From: Paenibacillus pinistramenti
GTDB taxonomy: Bacteria > Bacillota > Bacilli > Paenibacillales > Paenibacillaceae
Reading direction: 5' to 3'
Length of the DNA: 64,000 bases
Assembly: GCF_005869875.1 (NCBI RefSeq)
Contig: NZ_VAWG01000014.1
Location: forward strand, 31,395-95,394
Part shown: in pieces, positions 48,417-57,856 of the stretch
Numbering within the stretch: position 1 is the stretch's first letter
Layout of the letters: each line of letters opens with the position of its first letter
The notes under the pieces: generated by a model
Seen by the model: the letters and a program-made list of their open reading frames with translations, nothing else
What the model was told of the DNA's origin: nothing
The model's database searches: none
Program-made: the position numbers and the translations under genes

Positions 48417-50942
48417 TTGAATAAACGTAAAACTTTAGCAGCATCCCTCGCAGTATCCATGATCCTGGGACAGGCTGTAGTCTTTGATGCACAAGCCGCT
48501 TCCACGAGCACATCCAAAACAAGCAGTGTTGTGCATACGGTAAGCAACCTGGCAGCTATTAAGCTGAGTTCCACCAGTACTGCCAAGCTGTCCAAAGTAA
48601 ATATTTTGTCTCAAGATCAGCAAAATGTTCTTACCTACACGATTACATATGTGAATAATGGGACAACATCTCTTTCCCTGAATGACTACTGGACTAAAGT
48701 AAAGACGAAGTCCGGCAATGTATATTCAGTAGCTCCGATTGCTGCGGATCAAGATAAAACGAAGGTTGCTCCGGGAGCAAGTGTAAGTGTAACTTATATG
48801 ACGGAGATCCCTAAAAATCTTCAGTATTACGATCTAAGCTTTCAAATGATTAAATGGGATTTCAGCATGGCTAATTATGAAAGAAGCCTAGGCAGCTTTA
48901 ATGTTCCATCCTCCTATACCATTGCAACTCCGCTTAACTACTCTGAGAAGCTGACCGTGGACAATGCAACAGCTAAAGTGAAGATCAACAGTGTTACCTC
49001 TATTGCCTCAGGAGACTACAATTATGTGAATGTAGCTTTGAATGTTGCGAATGTAGGCAATAGTGTATTTTCTGATCCAAGCTGGAAATATGTCATTCAA
49101 ACCGTAAGCGGCTCAACGTTTACTTTGTCTCCAGACTCCTCGAGCACGGATTATTCTATCCAGTCACAGGATAATAAGACGTTGAATTTGATTGCTAAGA
49201 TTCCAAGCAAGGTGTCACTTAAGAATTTAAAACTGATGGTAGTTCAAACCCAAACGTCTGACAGCACAAGCAGTGATTACGCAGTTGCGATGCTGAAGAT
49301 GAATAACCCTGCAGCTTCTTTGATTGCACAGAACAAAGCGAAGGTATTGACGCTTGATTCCGGACAAATTTCGGCAACTGTACAGGGGGCAACCTCAAAT
49401 CAGGCTAATGATGAAACAAGCCTTTCGATTCAGCTGCTTGTCAAGAATACAGGGACAACCAAGGTTACGGTTCCTGCATATACTTTTGAAGTCCAGGCTG
49501 GAAGCACTTATTACCCTGTTACGACCAGTGATTTTACAGATTTAACGCTTGATCCGGGCGAGAGCCTTTTGGCTAGTTTGGATGCTACCGTACCAACGGT
49601 TAATGCGAGAAAAGGCAATATGAAATTGTTAATGAAGGTGCCTGCTTCTTCGTCCTCATCCAGTACTTCTTCAAGTGAAGGCACAAGTTCACAGGTCACA
49701 GTCGCATCCAACTATCCAGTAGCTGCTTATACCATTCCGGATGCTACCGGGCTGCAGAATACACTTGGAACGGAACAGAACGTTAAGAATAACCATGGAA
49801 CCTTTGGCATCACTCTTGATTCCATTCAAAGTCTGCCTTGGGATGACAGCTACTTGCTTACATCCAAGATTACGATTAAAAATAATGGAACAACCTCTGC
49901 ACAGCTTCCGGATTTCGCAGGTGTTTATAAGATCGATATGGCTACGCTGGATGCAGATACACAGCTCATTACAACAAGCAGCACTAAGGTCCTTGCACCT
50001 GGAGCCCAAACCGATGTGTATGTGGTAACGAAAGTACCAGGCGATCTTGACTTCAATCAGCTGCAGATCCAGCTTCTTGAGAAGCTCAGTGATGACAAGA
50101 CATCGAATTGGATTCAATTTACAAACCTTGGCAGTCTGAACGACTTGAAGGTTGTAGAGAGCGGTTCTTCGCTAGACATCAACGCATCGGGCAAAACGGC
50201 CAGCCTTGCTGAACGCAAAACTTATGTTTATAAAGGTACATCGTCCAATATCGTTTACACCGAAATGCTGATGAACAACTTGGAAAGCAGCCAGGCGAAC
50301 CTCTCTCAAATGGTAGGCTACTTCAAGACCGAAGACGGACAATACTATAAAGCTACAACGACACAGATTGATCATGCGGCAGGACCTAAGAGCAGCAATA
50401 TCGTGACCTTCTATGCGAAGCTTCCTAAGAATGTTTCGACGTCCAACCTGCAATTGATTGTGGGTGAAGGCATTAAGGATAGTGCTCTGACAGCTGTCGG
50501 TGAGACATCGACGGGTTACGTTAATGCTACGGCAATGGCTCTTACGGCAGTTACCCGTGACATTCAAAGCTCGCTGAGCAATATCGATATGTTCCCGTAT
50601 ACGCTTAGCTTAGAGAACTTTGAAGGATATACGGACAGCTCAGGCCTGCAGATCAGCTTTGATTATGACCTGACCCGGGATCTGAACTATGACATGGGTG
50701 AATATGGACATAAACTCATTCTCGAGGTAACGGACTCCAGCGGTCTGCGCTTTGAGAAGGAGATCGAGCTTGAGAAGGATCTGGTCGTCGGAAATGATGA
50801 ATCTTACAGCTACACGGTATCTGATCCAATCTTTGAGACGGTCCGGACCGGTAACTTCCAGTTCTCGATTTACGATGAGTTCCAAGGCGAGAAGACAAAG
50901 ATTGCTACTTCTGCTCAGTACTACAGTGATAGCCAACTTTAA
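48417..50942 (+). CDS. Exported protein of about five tandem Ig-like repeats, function unknown
   Basis: An 841-residue protein I do not recognise. A signal peptide (ending near DAQAAS, about residue 30) is followed by about five repeats of roughly 130 residues. Each follows the pattern V-x-N-x-G-(T/N)-(T/S), then a short Tyr- and Asp-rich section, A-P-G-(A/E)-S, and P-x-x-(L/V)-x-x-(L/M). These look like beta-sandwich domains. No SLH, LPXTG or membrane anchor is seen. A final section near 735-841 differs (FDYDLTRDLNYDMGEYG). The start is TTG 48417 with AGGGGAGG at 7 bases. Its own strong terminator follows. Confidence 0.75.
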   Translation: MNKRKTLAASLAVSMILGQAVVFDAQAASTSTSKTSSVVHTVSNLAAIKLSSTSTAKLSKVNILSQDQQNVLTYTITYVNNGTTSLSLNDYWTKVKTKSGNVYSVAPIAADQDKTKVAPGASVSVTYMTEIPKNLQYYDLSFQMIKWDFSMANYERSLGSFNVPSSYTIATPLNYSEKLTVDNATAKVKINSVTSIASGDYNYVNVALNVANVGNSVFSDPSWKYVIQTVSGSTFTLSPDSSSTDYSIQSQDNKTLNLIAKIPSKVSLKNLKLMVVQTQTSDSTSSDYAVAMLKMNNPAASLIAQNKAKVLTLDSGQISATVQGATSNQANDETSLSIQLLVKNTGTTKVTVPAYTFEVQAGSTYYPVTTSDFTDLTLDPGESLLASLDATVPTVNARKGNMKLLMKVPASSSSSSTSSSEGTSSQVTVASNYPVAAYTIPDATGLQNTLGTEQNVKNNHGTFGITLDSIQSLPWDDSYLLTSKITIKNNGTTSAQLPDFAGVYKIDMATLDADTQLITTSSTKVLAPGAQTDVYVVTKVPGDLDFNQLQIQLLEKLSDDKTSNWIQFTNLGSLNDLKVVESGSSLDINASGKTASLAERKTYVYKGTSSNIVYTEMLMNNLESSQANLSQMVGYFKTEDGQYYKATTTQIDHAAGPKSSNIVTFYAKLPKNVSTSNLQLIVGEGIKDSALTAVGETSTGYVNATAMALTAVTRDIQSSLSNIDMFPYTLSLENFEGYTDSSGLQISFDYDLTRDLNYDMGEYGHKLILEVTDSSGLRFEKEIELEKDLVVGNDESYSYTVSDPIFETVRTGNFQFSIYDEFQGEKTKIATSAQYYSDSQL

Positions 50943-50970
50943 GAAGAGATATGTATTAGAGTTTGATCTG

Positions 50971-50999
50971 AAAAAGTCCCCAATCGGGGACTTTTTCTT
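50971..50999. terminator. Terminator after the Ig-repeat protein gene
   Basis: A perfect 11-bp stem AAAAAGTCCCC/GGGGACTTTTT (50971-50981 with 50986-50996) and a 4-base loop. Confidence 0.93.
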
Positions 51000-51071
51000 G
51001 TTTGAAGCCTATAAACCTACTATTATTAAAATAGGTGTAAAAGAGAGAATAGTATTCTGAGGAGGAACAGC

Positions 51072-51608
51072 ATGAAACCAGCCTGGAAAATTGCTGCGGC
51101 AGCAGTTCTTATCGGCGGCGGCCTGTGGGCCGGATCGCTGCTCAATAAAAATGCGGAAGGGGCAGGGACAAGTGCCCAGCCTGGAACGGCGGATGATCCG
51201 GTCGTGACAAAGAGCTATGTGGATCAGCAGATTCAAGCGGCTCTAAGTGGAAAAACAACCTCTACTCCGTCCGCTTCTTCATCGTCCGGATCGACAAGCA
51301 CTGGCAGCAGTACAAGCACTTCCAGCAGCAGTGATGAGATCGAAGTGGTTGCGGTTAACCCGGGTGAGAAGCTGATGGCCAAGGCAGGCGCGGAATTTAT
51401 TGTCCGTGTAGGCAAAGCGGCTATTTACAGCTCGGACTCCAATGGTGTGGCGGACCTTACGGACGGAACGGATATTACGAATGGGAAGCCGGTGGCGAAC
51501 AACCATTTGCTGTCTTTTCCAAGAGAAGGGCGCGGTATTATGGTTCAGGATGGTGTCACGAGCAGCCTGACCGTCATGGTTAGAGGCGGGTATACGATTA
51601 CGAAATAA
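51072..51608 (+). CDS. Small exported protein of unknown function
   Basis: A 178-residue protein. The hydrophobic N-terminus (residues about 6-23) is a signal or anchor. Then come the stretch DDPVVTKSYVDQQIQAAL, a 25-residue Ser/Thr-rich linker, and a globular domain from about residue 92 with GEKLMAKAGAEFIVRVG and SFPREGRGIMVQDG. I do not recognise the fold; the domain seems to be mostly beta. ATG 51072 follows GAGGAGG. Its proximity to the S-layer cluster suggests a surface role, without evidence. Confidence 0.7.
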   Translation: MKPAWKIAAAAVLIGGGLWAGSLLNKNAEGAGTSAQPGTADDPVVTKSYVDQQIQAALSGKTTSTPSASSSSGSTSTGSSTSTSSSSDEIEVVAVNPGEKLMAKAGAEFIVRVGKAAIYSSDSNGVADLTDGTDITNGKPVANNHLLSFPREGRGIMVQDGVTSSLTVMVRGGYTITK

Positions 51609-51654
51609 AACGGCACCGTTCAGGGAGGTTTTTCCCGGATTAGCAATGATTCAT

Positions 51655-51690
51655 ACGTGTACAGCTTGTACTCTGCGGCATAATACACCT
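51655..51690 (+). promoter_or_regulatory. Possible sigma-G promoter of the spore-protein gene
   Basis: CATAATA (51679-51685) matches the forespore sigma-G -10 pattern CATnnTA. The -35 region is weak and its spacing uncertain. Forespore control is expected for a SASP. Confidence 0.4.
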
Positions 51691-51726
51691 ACAGGTAACC
51701 CAATATCATCTGGAGGTGCATCTTAT

Positions 51727-52002
51727 ATGGCAAGAAGCAATAATCGCAAGCTTATTCCGGAGTCGAAAGAAGCACTCAAACACATGAAGTATGAAATTGC
51801 AGCAGAGTTTGGACTGCCGGTAGGGTATGGAAGCAGCAGCGGGTTTGCAGATACGGAATTCTCCGGGGAGCTGGGCACAGAATCAGCGGGTGCTTCCCAC
51901 TCTCATTACTGGGGGCATCTCACCTCGCGTGAAAATGGATCGGTAGGCGGAGAAATCACCAAACGCCTTGTTGCGATTGCGGAAAAGCGTTCTCTTTTAT
52001 AA
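51727..52002 (+). CDS. Alpha/beta-type small acid-soluble spore protein
   Basis: A forespore DNA-binding protein that coats spore DNA and protects it from UV and heat; GPR protease degrades it on germination. It has 91 residues. Both conserved helices are clear: LIPESKEALKHMKYEIAAEFG (GPR site near EIAAE) and ENGSVGGEITKRLVAIAEK. Between them lie about 30 residues (Gly/Ser/His-rich, with HSHYWGH), longer than the usual short link. ATG 51727 has GGAGGTG 9 bases upstream; the frame opens at 51646 without a ribosome site. Confidence 0.9.
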   Translation: MARSNNRKLIPESKEALKHMKYEIAAEFGLPVGYGSSSGFADTEFSGELGTESAGASHSHYWGHLTSRENGSVGGEITKRLVAIAEKRSLL

Positions 52003-52032
52003 TATTTATCCCGCTGCATCGCAATCCCGTGT

Positions 52033-52061
52033 TTGACAGGCGGAATTAAATCAGATATGAT
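52033..52061 (+). promoter_or_regulatory. Sigma-A promoter of metK
   Basis: Perfect TTGACA (52033-52038), a 17-base spacer and TATGAT (52056-52061). Transcription would start near 52068. Confidence 0.7.
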
Positions 52062-52073
52062 GAGGCTTGTACT

Positions 52074-52107
52074 AACCTTTTCCTGGGAGGAAAAGGTTCA
52101 TTTTTTG
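52074..52107 (+). terminator. Hairpin with T run between SASP and metK
   Basis: A perfect 11-bp stem AACCTTTTCCT-GGG-AGGAAAAGGTT is followed by CATTTTTTG. It is a good terminator for the SASP gene, but lies within a few bases of the predicted metK transcription start. Confidence 0.8.
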
Positions 52108-52159
52108 TTTAGGATCGGGTGGCGGGTGCCATACTATCCACATGGGAGGTCGAGAATTC

Positions 52160-53362
52160 ATGTCCATTAAAGGGCGACATTTGTTTACTTCCGAGTCCGT
52201 AACTGAAGGGCATCCGGATAAAATTTGTGACCAAATCTCTGATGCCGTTCTGGACGCTTTTCTGGCGAATGACCCGAATGCGCGTGTTGCCTGCGAGGTT
52301 TCTGTAGCAACCGGGCTGGTTCTGGTGATCGGCGAGATCAGCACAAAATCAGATTATGTAGATATTCCATCCATTGTCCGCAGCACGATTAAGGAAATCG
52401 GTTATACTCGTGCCAAATATGGCTTTGACTCTAATACGTGCGCAGTACTTACGTCTTTGAATGAGCAGTCCGCAGATATCGCCCAGGGCGTGAATGCGGC
52501 CCTTGAGAACCGTGATCCAGCCCAGGTTGCCGAGGAAACCGCCAACATCGGGGCTGGCGACCAAGGTTTGATGTTTGGTTTTGCAACAAATGAGACTCCT
52601 GAACTTATGCCTCTTCCTATCGCTTTGTCTCACCGGATTGCACGCCGTTTGTCTGAAGTCCGCAAGGACGGAACCCTGGAATACCTTCGCCCTGACGGGA
52701 AAACGCAGGTGACCATTGAATATCTGGATGGCAGACCGCAGCGCGTGGATACGATTGTCGTGTCTACACAGCATGCCGAAGATATTACGCTGGAGCAGAT
52801 TCAAACGGATATTAAGAAATATGTCATTCTTCCTGTTGTCCCGGAGGAACTGCTGGACGCGGATACCAAATACTTCATTAACCCGACCGGCCGCTTCGTG
52901 ATCGGCGGTCCCCAAGGGGATGCCGGGTTGACCGGCCGCAAGATCATCGTGGATACGTACGGTGGTTATGCCCGCCATGGCGGGGGAGCTTTTTCCGGGA
53001 AGGATCCTACCAAGGTGGACCGTTCTGCCGCTTATGCTGCCCGTTATGTGGCGAAGAACCTCGTAGCGGCAGGGCTTGCGGATAAAGTCGAAATTCAGCT
53101 GGCTTATGCGATTGGCGTAGCCAATCCTGTGTCGATTAACGTGGATACTTACGGCACCGGCAAAGTGTCCGAAGAGAAGCTGGTTGAGCTGGTTCGCAGC
53201 AACTTCGACCTTCGCCCTGCAGGCATCATCTCCATGCTGGATCTGCGCCGTCCGATTTACCGTCAAACGGCTGCCTACGGGCATTTTGGCCGGACTGACA
53301 TCGATCTTCCTTGGGAGCGCGTTGATAAAGCGGAGCTCTTGAGAGAGCAAGCGGGATTGTAG
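52160..53362 (+). CDS. metK: S-adenosylmethionine synthetase
   Basis: Makes SAM from ATP and methionine. It has 400 residues, the normal length. Motifs are the start [29 protein letters not shown] near residue 118, and the phosphate-binding [19 protein letters not shown] near residue 275. ATG 52160 follows GGGAGG at 11 bases; ATG 52142 would precede that site and is rejected. No SAM riboswitch was recognised upstream. Confidence 0.97.
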   Translation: MSIKGRHLFTSESVTEGHPDKICDQISDAVLDAFLANDPNARVACEVSVATGLVLVIGEISTKSDYVDIPSIVRSTIKEIGYTRAKYGFDSNTCAVLTSLNEQSADIAQGVNAALENRDPAQVAEETANIGAGDQGLMFGFATNETPELMPLPIALSHRIARRLSEVRKDGTLEYLRPDGKTQVTIEYLDGRPQRVDTIVVSTQHAEDITLEQIQTDIKKYVILPVVPEELLDADTKYFINPTGRFVIGGPQGDAGLTGRKIIVDTYGGYARHGGGAFSGKDPTKVDRSAAYAARYVAKNLVAAGLADKVEIQLAYAIGVANPVSINVDTYGTGKVSEEKLVELVRSNFDLRPAGIISMLDLRRPIYRQTAAYGHFGRTDIDLPWERVDKAELLREQAGL

Positions 53363-53410
53363 GAAACGGCAGGAATAGACAGGTATCGGCAATTTCATAT
53401 TTTATATTTG

Positions 53411-53458
53411 AAGAACAGATTTTCCTTGCAGCTTGCGGGGGATCTGTTCTTTTTTCTT
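53411..53458 (+). terminator. Terminator after metK
   Basis: AAGAACAGAT (53411-53420) pairs with ATCTGTTCTT (53442-53451), then TTTTTCTTTT. Confidence 0.85.
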
Positions 53459-53600
53459 TTTTAGTATAAAATGGCTGTTGTCCTAAAGTTTACAGAAGAT
53501 TGTGCCGAAAAATAGGATAAGTATGGGGATTTGCAGCGGTGAGCAGGAAGGCTTAAAGAGGGCGGCTCTATTGATCTATTTAAGGAGAGGATAATACATA

Positions 53601-56600
53601 ATGATGAGGAAATACTCCATTATTCTAGTTGTGCTTCTATTATTTAATGTGCTTGGAAGTATGAGTTATGCGGCGGCAGGGACGACGTTCACGTACCAGT
53701 CCACCACGCCTGCCAGCGGCTCGAAGGGTGTGGCGGTGACCACGAAGACCCTGACGATGGTCTTTGACCGTTCGGTAAAGACAAACAGCGGATACATTGC
53801 AGTGAAAGCCGAGGGCGCAGATGCGGAATATACCCGGATTAACGTATCTGCAGTAGGCAGCTACAGCACCAAGATGGATATTACTTTGCCATCGGGCACC
53901 AATCTTGACTATGCGGCGAAATACCACGTAACTGGACCGGAGGGCGTGTTCGTAGATGAATCGGGCAGCTCGTCTGCGGCGTTTGACTGGACTTTTACAA
54001 CGATCAGCGAGAACAGCACGGCACCAACTGCCACATTGGCACAGCCGGCCGTGAGCGGGACTTCGGCCAGCCTGTCCATGGAATTTAATCAGATGGTCAG
54101 CAAGGGAACGGGCAATATTTATATTAAAAAGGCTTCTACCAACGAGGCGGCTGCCACGTATGCGGTGACAGACAGCAGCAAGGTCGTGCTGTCCGGCAGG
54201 ACGGTTACCTTCAGCGTTTCGGGCCTTACGAAGGGCGAAAGATATTATGTGCTGATAGACAAGGGGGCCTTTCTGAATGGGGATGAGCTCCCATATGCCG
54301 GCATTTCCAGCGCGCAGACCTGGTATTTTAATATCGTAGGCACGCCGGGACAGATCAGCTCTACTACTCCAGGCACGACGCAAAGCGAAGCGGTAACGAG
54401 CACCATTCAGCTCAAGTTCAGCCGTCCGGTGTACCCGGACAGCGGGACGATCAGCGTGAAGCTGGCGGACGGAACGGAAGCTTCCAGCGTAGCCGTAACT
54501 TCTTCAAGTGTAACCGGCGGGGGAACGAATACGATCAGCATCGCTCTGCCGTCCAGTCTGCTGGCTAGTACGTCTTATAGCGTGACTGTGCCTGCAGGTA
54601 CTTTTAAGGACACGGATGATAATGCGGTTCCTAGTACGGCGCACGCGTGGAGTTTTAAAACAGCTGCTTCTGCTACCAGCACGTTGAAATTAAGCAGCCT
54701 ATCCCCAACTGACGGGGAGACGAGTGTCAGCCTGAGTGAGGTCCCTACGGCAACCTTTAATACGGCGATTAAATCTTCCAGCGGAAGTACTTCTTTCTCC
54801 AATGGATCAAACGGAATTACCTTGCGCAAATCCGGAACAACAACGATTCCTTCGGCAACGGTTACGATTAGCGGAACAAAGCTGATCATTACGCCAAGCA
54901 AGTCTTTGGACGCCGGCTCCACCTATTATGTGGATATTACGTCAGGTGCGCTGCTGAATGCTTCGACCAATGCTTCCTATTCCGGGCTGAGCGGGGCTTC
55001 CAGCTGGAGCTTCACAACGGTAACGAGCGATTCCACAGCGCCGGTGCTCCAAAGCGCCGCCATGTACAGCAATTCAGTCATCCGGCTGCTGTATAACGAG
55101 ACCTTGAACTCCAGTATCAATCTGCTGACTTCCAGTTTCGCCGTGACGGTAAATGGACAGTCCAGAACGATCAGCGATGCTTACATCTCCGGCAGCAGTG
55201 TCTACATCGTGCTGGAGACGGGCGTAGCGGTCGGACAGGTGGTCAAACTCAGCTATACTAACAGCGGGGTCCGGACGATTCAGGATACTTCAGGCAATCT
55301 TGCCATCTCGCTGTCGGGCCGCGCAGTAACCAACGATCTGGAGTCCTCTCTGGAGAAGCCGGTCGAAGGCTATGTATCAGAAGATGTCGTGACGCTTGAG
55401 TTCCAGGAGGATCTGGACGATGTATCTACTTACGCCTACAAACAGTTTACGGTAAAAGCTAACAGCTCCTCGATGAGCATCGAGAGCATCGGCCAAAGCG
55501 GCAATATCATTACGCTCTACCTCAAGAACAGCGTATCGGACGGAGCAGTGGTGAAGGTGTCCTACACGCCTGGCTCCTATCCGCTTAAAGATGAATCGGG
55601 ACAGAAGATTTCTGCATTTACAGATTTTTATATTCAAAATGTCAACGATGATACAGCACCTGTATTCAAAACAGCCGTAGGATCGGATAACGATATTATC
55701 CTAACCTACAACGAAGCGCTGAGCACAACGAGTGTCCCGTTGATCAGCCAGTATTCGGTTCTGGTGGGCAGCACGCCGGACTATGTGACGGCCGTTTCGA
55801 TCGTTGACAACCAGGTCAAGCTGACGCTGGCTTCTTCTTTCACAAGTGCCCAGACGGTTACGGTCTCCTATGTATCGAGCTCGGATGGGGTGGCGGACCT
55901 TAACGGGAACGTGGCGGCCTCGCTGGATCTGCAGCCGGTTACGTACAATGTTGTGGTTGACGGAGTAAGCTCCGCCTATATTAACGGAAGCACGCTGTCC
56001 ATTCAGTTCAGCGGCAGTCTGACTTACAGCTCTTCTACGATCTCGACGCGCTTGTTCTATGTGATGGTAGATGGAGTCTCCGCCGAAATCAGCTCGGCGA
56101 CGGTGAGCGGCAGTGTAGTGACGCTGACTTTAACCGTTCCGGTGACCAGCGGCCAAGTAGTGGATGTGTCCTTTATGCCGGGCTCTTCGCCTCCGCTCTA
56201 TACCAGCAGCGGTTCAGCCGTGCAGGCTTTCAGCCGGATGACGGTGCAAAATCTTACGGCGGCTTCCACCGACAGCTCGGCAGCCGGTTTGCCGTCCAAT
56301 ATGACCCGGCTTGCGGCAACGGAATTTGGGCCGGCAGGTTATGTAATGGACACAACCTTTGCAAGTGCAGCCACCACTTCTTCAAGAGCGGGTCAAAGTG
56401 TCAGCGAATACTTGATCGACAGCAGCAAAATGCAGACGGCCTATAATTATGTGGCCTCCGCTGCTGCCAGCAGCGAGAGCCTGCTGGTATTTGAAGTGCC
56501 GAGCACGCAGAACGCCGCCTATGTCGGTATTCCGCTGAAGACGCTGATGGAAGCTTACACCCGGATGAGCACGCTCAGCTTCGGGGTTCGCTACGGCGAT

Positions 56601-57581
56601 GCGTTATATGTGCTTCCTTTGTCGGAGTTCCCTTTTACCAACCTGTCGCAAACCCAGGCCTCCAGCTTCTCGACCTCTTATCTGTGGATCCAGCTGGAGC
56701 GTGTCGCCAAGGACAAATTAAATGTCATTACAAGCACGAACGGCGTCACGGCGCTGCCGATTGTGAACCCGGTGGAAGTGTTTGATTCCATAGGCTCTGC
56801 TTCGGCTGCATCGCAGGCCACAATTGCGTTAACAGGCGATTTGTATATCCGGACTAGCGGGACGGTTACCGCTGACCAGACGGCCATGGCCAGATTTGAT
56901 CGTACTGCGCAGACCATTTCGTTCCTGCCGACGAATATCGACAGTGCCGGCTCTTACACGGTGGTCAGCACCACGCTTGACACAGGCAGCCTTATTGCCG
57001 GGCCGACTATGGGCAGTGCCAGCTACAGCGACATCGGCAATCACTGGGCTAAGGCGGCGATTACCGAGCTGGCAGACAAGCTGATCGTAAATGCCCGCTC
57101 CGGCGGTATGTTCATGCCTAAGGAGAACATCACCCGCGCTGAGTTTGCGACCTTTATTGTAAAAGGGTTAGGGCTTGTGCCCGATAAGACCAGTGCAGCC
57201 CAGTTCAGCGATGTATCGTCCTCTTCGGCGGCAGCAGGCTATATCGGAGCAGCTGCTAAGGCCGGTATTGTTAATGGCGTGACAGCGTCCACCTTCAAAC
57301 CAGGCAGCTACATCACCCGGGAGCAGATGGCTTTGATGATGGTCCGGGCGCTGAATTCGGCGGGGCGGGAGATTACGGTGAACGGGACTGCCGCACAGCT
57401 GCTGTCCAAATTTAAAGACTACAAGTCGATTGCGGATCAGAGTACAGTTGCCCAAGCGGTAGCCGCCGGCATCATTCAGGGAACCAGCGCCGGAACCTTT
57501 AATCCGAAGGGAACCGCTACCCGGGCTGAGGCAGCCGTTATGCTCAAGCGGGTTCTGGACAACCTGGGATACCTGGATTAA
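53601..57581 (+). CDS. Large SLH-domain surface protein with Ig-like and SwmB-type repeats
   Basis: A 1326-residue exported protein. The signal peptide ends near MSYAAAG (about residue 25). Residues about 30-480 contain four Ig-like (Big_5-type) domains, recognisable by STTP-G-x-x-x-x-V and YxVTxxxG motifs. Residues about 490-890 contain SwmB-type repeats (KLTLASSFTSAQTVTVSY is typical). Three SLH domains close the protein from residue 1140 (YSDIGNHWAKAAITELADKLI). It is similar in layout to the gene at 40247, but the sequence is different. Start ATG 53601 or 53604, with GGAGAGG upstream. Confidence 0.87.
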   Translation: MMRKYSIILVVLLLFNVLGSMSYAAAGTTFTYQSTTPASGSKGVAVTTKTLTMVFDRSVKTNSGYIAVKAEGADAEYTRINVSAVGSYSTKMDITLPSGTNLDYAAKYHVTGPEGVFVDESGSSSAAFDWTFTTISENSTAPTATLAQPAVSGTSASLSMEFNQMVSKGTGNIYIKKASTNEAAATYAVTDSSKVVLSGRTVTFSVSGLTKGERYYVLIDKGAFLNGDELPYAGISSAQTWYFNIVGTPGQISSTTPGTTQSEAVTSTIQLKFSRPVYPDSGTISVKLADGTEASSVAVTSSSVTGGGTNTISIALPSSLLASTSYSVTVPAGTFKDTDDNAVPSTAHAWSFKTAASATSTLKLSSLSPTDGETSVSLSEVPTATFNTAIKSSSGSTSFSNGSNGITLRKSGTTTIPSATVTISGTKLIITPSKSLDAGSTYYVDITSGALLNASTNASYSGLSGASSWSFTTVTSDSTAPVLQSAAMYSNSVIRLLYNETLNSSINLLTSSFAVTVNGQSRTISDAYISGSSVYIVLETGVAVGQVVKLSYTNSGVRTIQDTSGNLAISLSGRAVTNDLESSLEKPVEGYVSEDVVTLEFQEDLDDVSTYAYKQFTVKANSSSMSIESIGQSGNIITLYLKNSVSDGAVVKVSYTPGSYPLKDESGQKISAFTDFYIQNVNDDTAPVFKTAVGSDNDIILTYNEALSTTSVPLISQYSVLVGSTPDYVTAVSIVDNQVKLTLASSFTSAQTVTVSYVSSSDGVADLNGNVAASLDLQPVTYNVVVDGVSSAYINGSTLSIQFSGSLTYSSSTISTRLFYVMVDGVSAEISSATVSGSVVTLTLTVPVTSGQVVDVSFMPGSSPPLYTSSGSAVQAFSRMTVQNLTAASTDSSAAGLPSNMTRLAATEFGPAGYVMDTTFASAATTSSRAGQSVSEYLIDSSKMQTAYNYVASAAASSESLLVFEVPSTQNAAYVGIPLKTLMEAYTRMSTLSFGVRYGDALYVLPLSEFPFTNLSQTQASSFSTSYLWIQLERVAKDKLNVITSTNGVTALPIVNPVEVFDSIGSASAASQATIALTGDLYIRTSGTVTADQTAMARFDRTAQTISFLPTNIDSAGSYTVVSTTLDTGSLIAGPTMGSASYSDIGNHWAKAAITELADKLIVNARSGGMFMPKENITRAEFATFIVKGLGLVPDKTSAAQFSDVSSSSAAAGYIGAAAKAGIVNGVTASTFKPGSYITREQMALMMVRALNSAGREITVNGTAAQLLSKFKDYKSIADQSTVAQAVAAGIIQGTSAGTFNPKGTATRAEAAVMLKRVLDNLGYLD

Positions 57582-57583
57582 TT

Positions 57584-57664
57584 AAGAGGCATTCAAAGTT
57601 TAAGAGGCACTCAAAATCAAGAGGCATTCTTGTCCTTTATAGGACGAGGTGCCTCTCTTTTTTT
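57584..57664 (+). terminator. Terminator with three AAGAGGCAYTC repeats
   Basis: AAGAGGCAYTC occurs at 57584, 57602 and 57619. The last copy pairs with GGTGCCTCTCTT, around an inner GTCC-TTTATA-GGAC hairpin, and a long T run follows. The other two copies could pair with the same right arm. Confidence 0.8.
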
Positions 57665-57701
57665 GCTCAATTTTCCCATTTCAATATTTTTCCTTGGCAT
57701 T

Positions 57702-57715
57702 AATTTCGCGAAATT
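57702..57715. promoter_or_regulatory. 14-bp perfect palindrome upstream of the phosphodiester glycosidase gene
   Basis: AATTTCGCGAAATT, fully self-complementary, in an AT-rich stretch about 140 bases before the start codon. Possibly an operator; no regulator is known. Confidence 0.35.
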
Positions 57716-57856
57716 TCGTAACTTTTCTGCCATTTATCAGTCTATTAATTTAGAGGATGTATTCCTGAGTTGGCAGATTGAGGGGAAACAGCGCATAGAT
57801 GGCGTGTTCGCATACACGTCTTAGACAGCTGAAATAGATGGGAGAGTCGCTTCAGA

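Noticed and set aside
52003..52159. SAM (S-box) riboswitch before metK
   Set aside because: The 157 bases hold only a promoter and a simple hairpin; the S-box core is not present.
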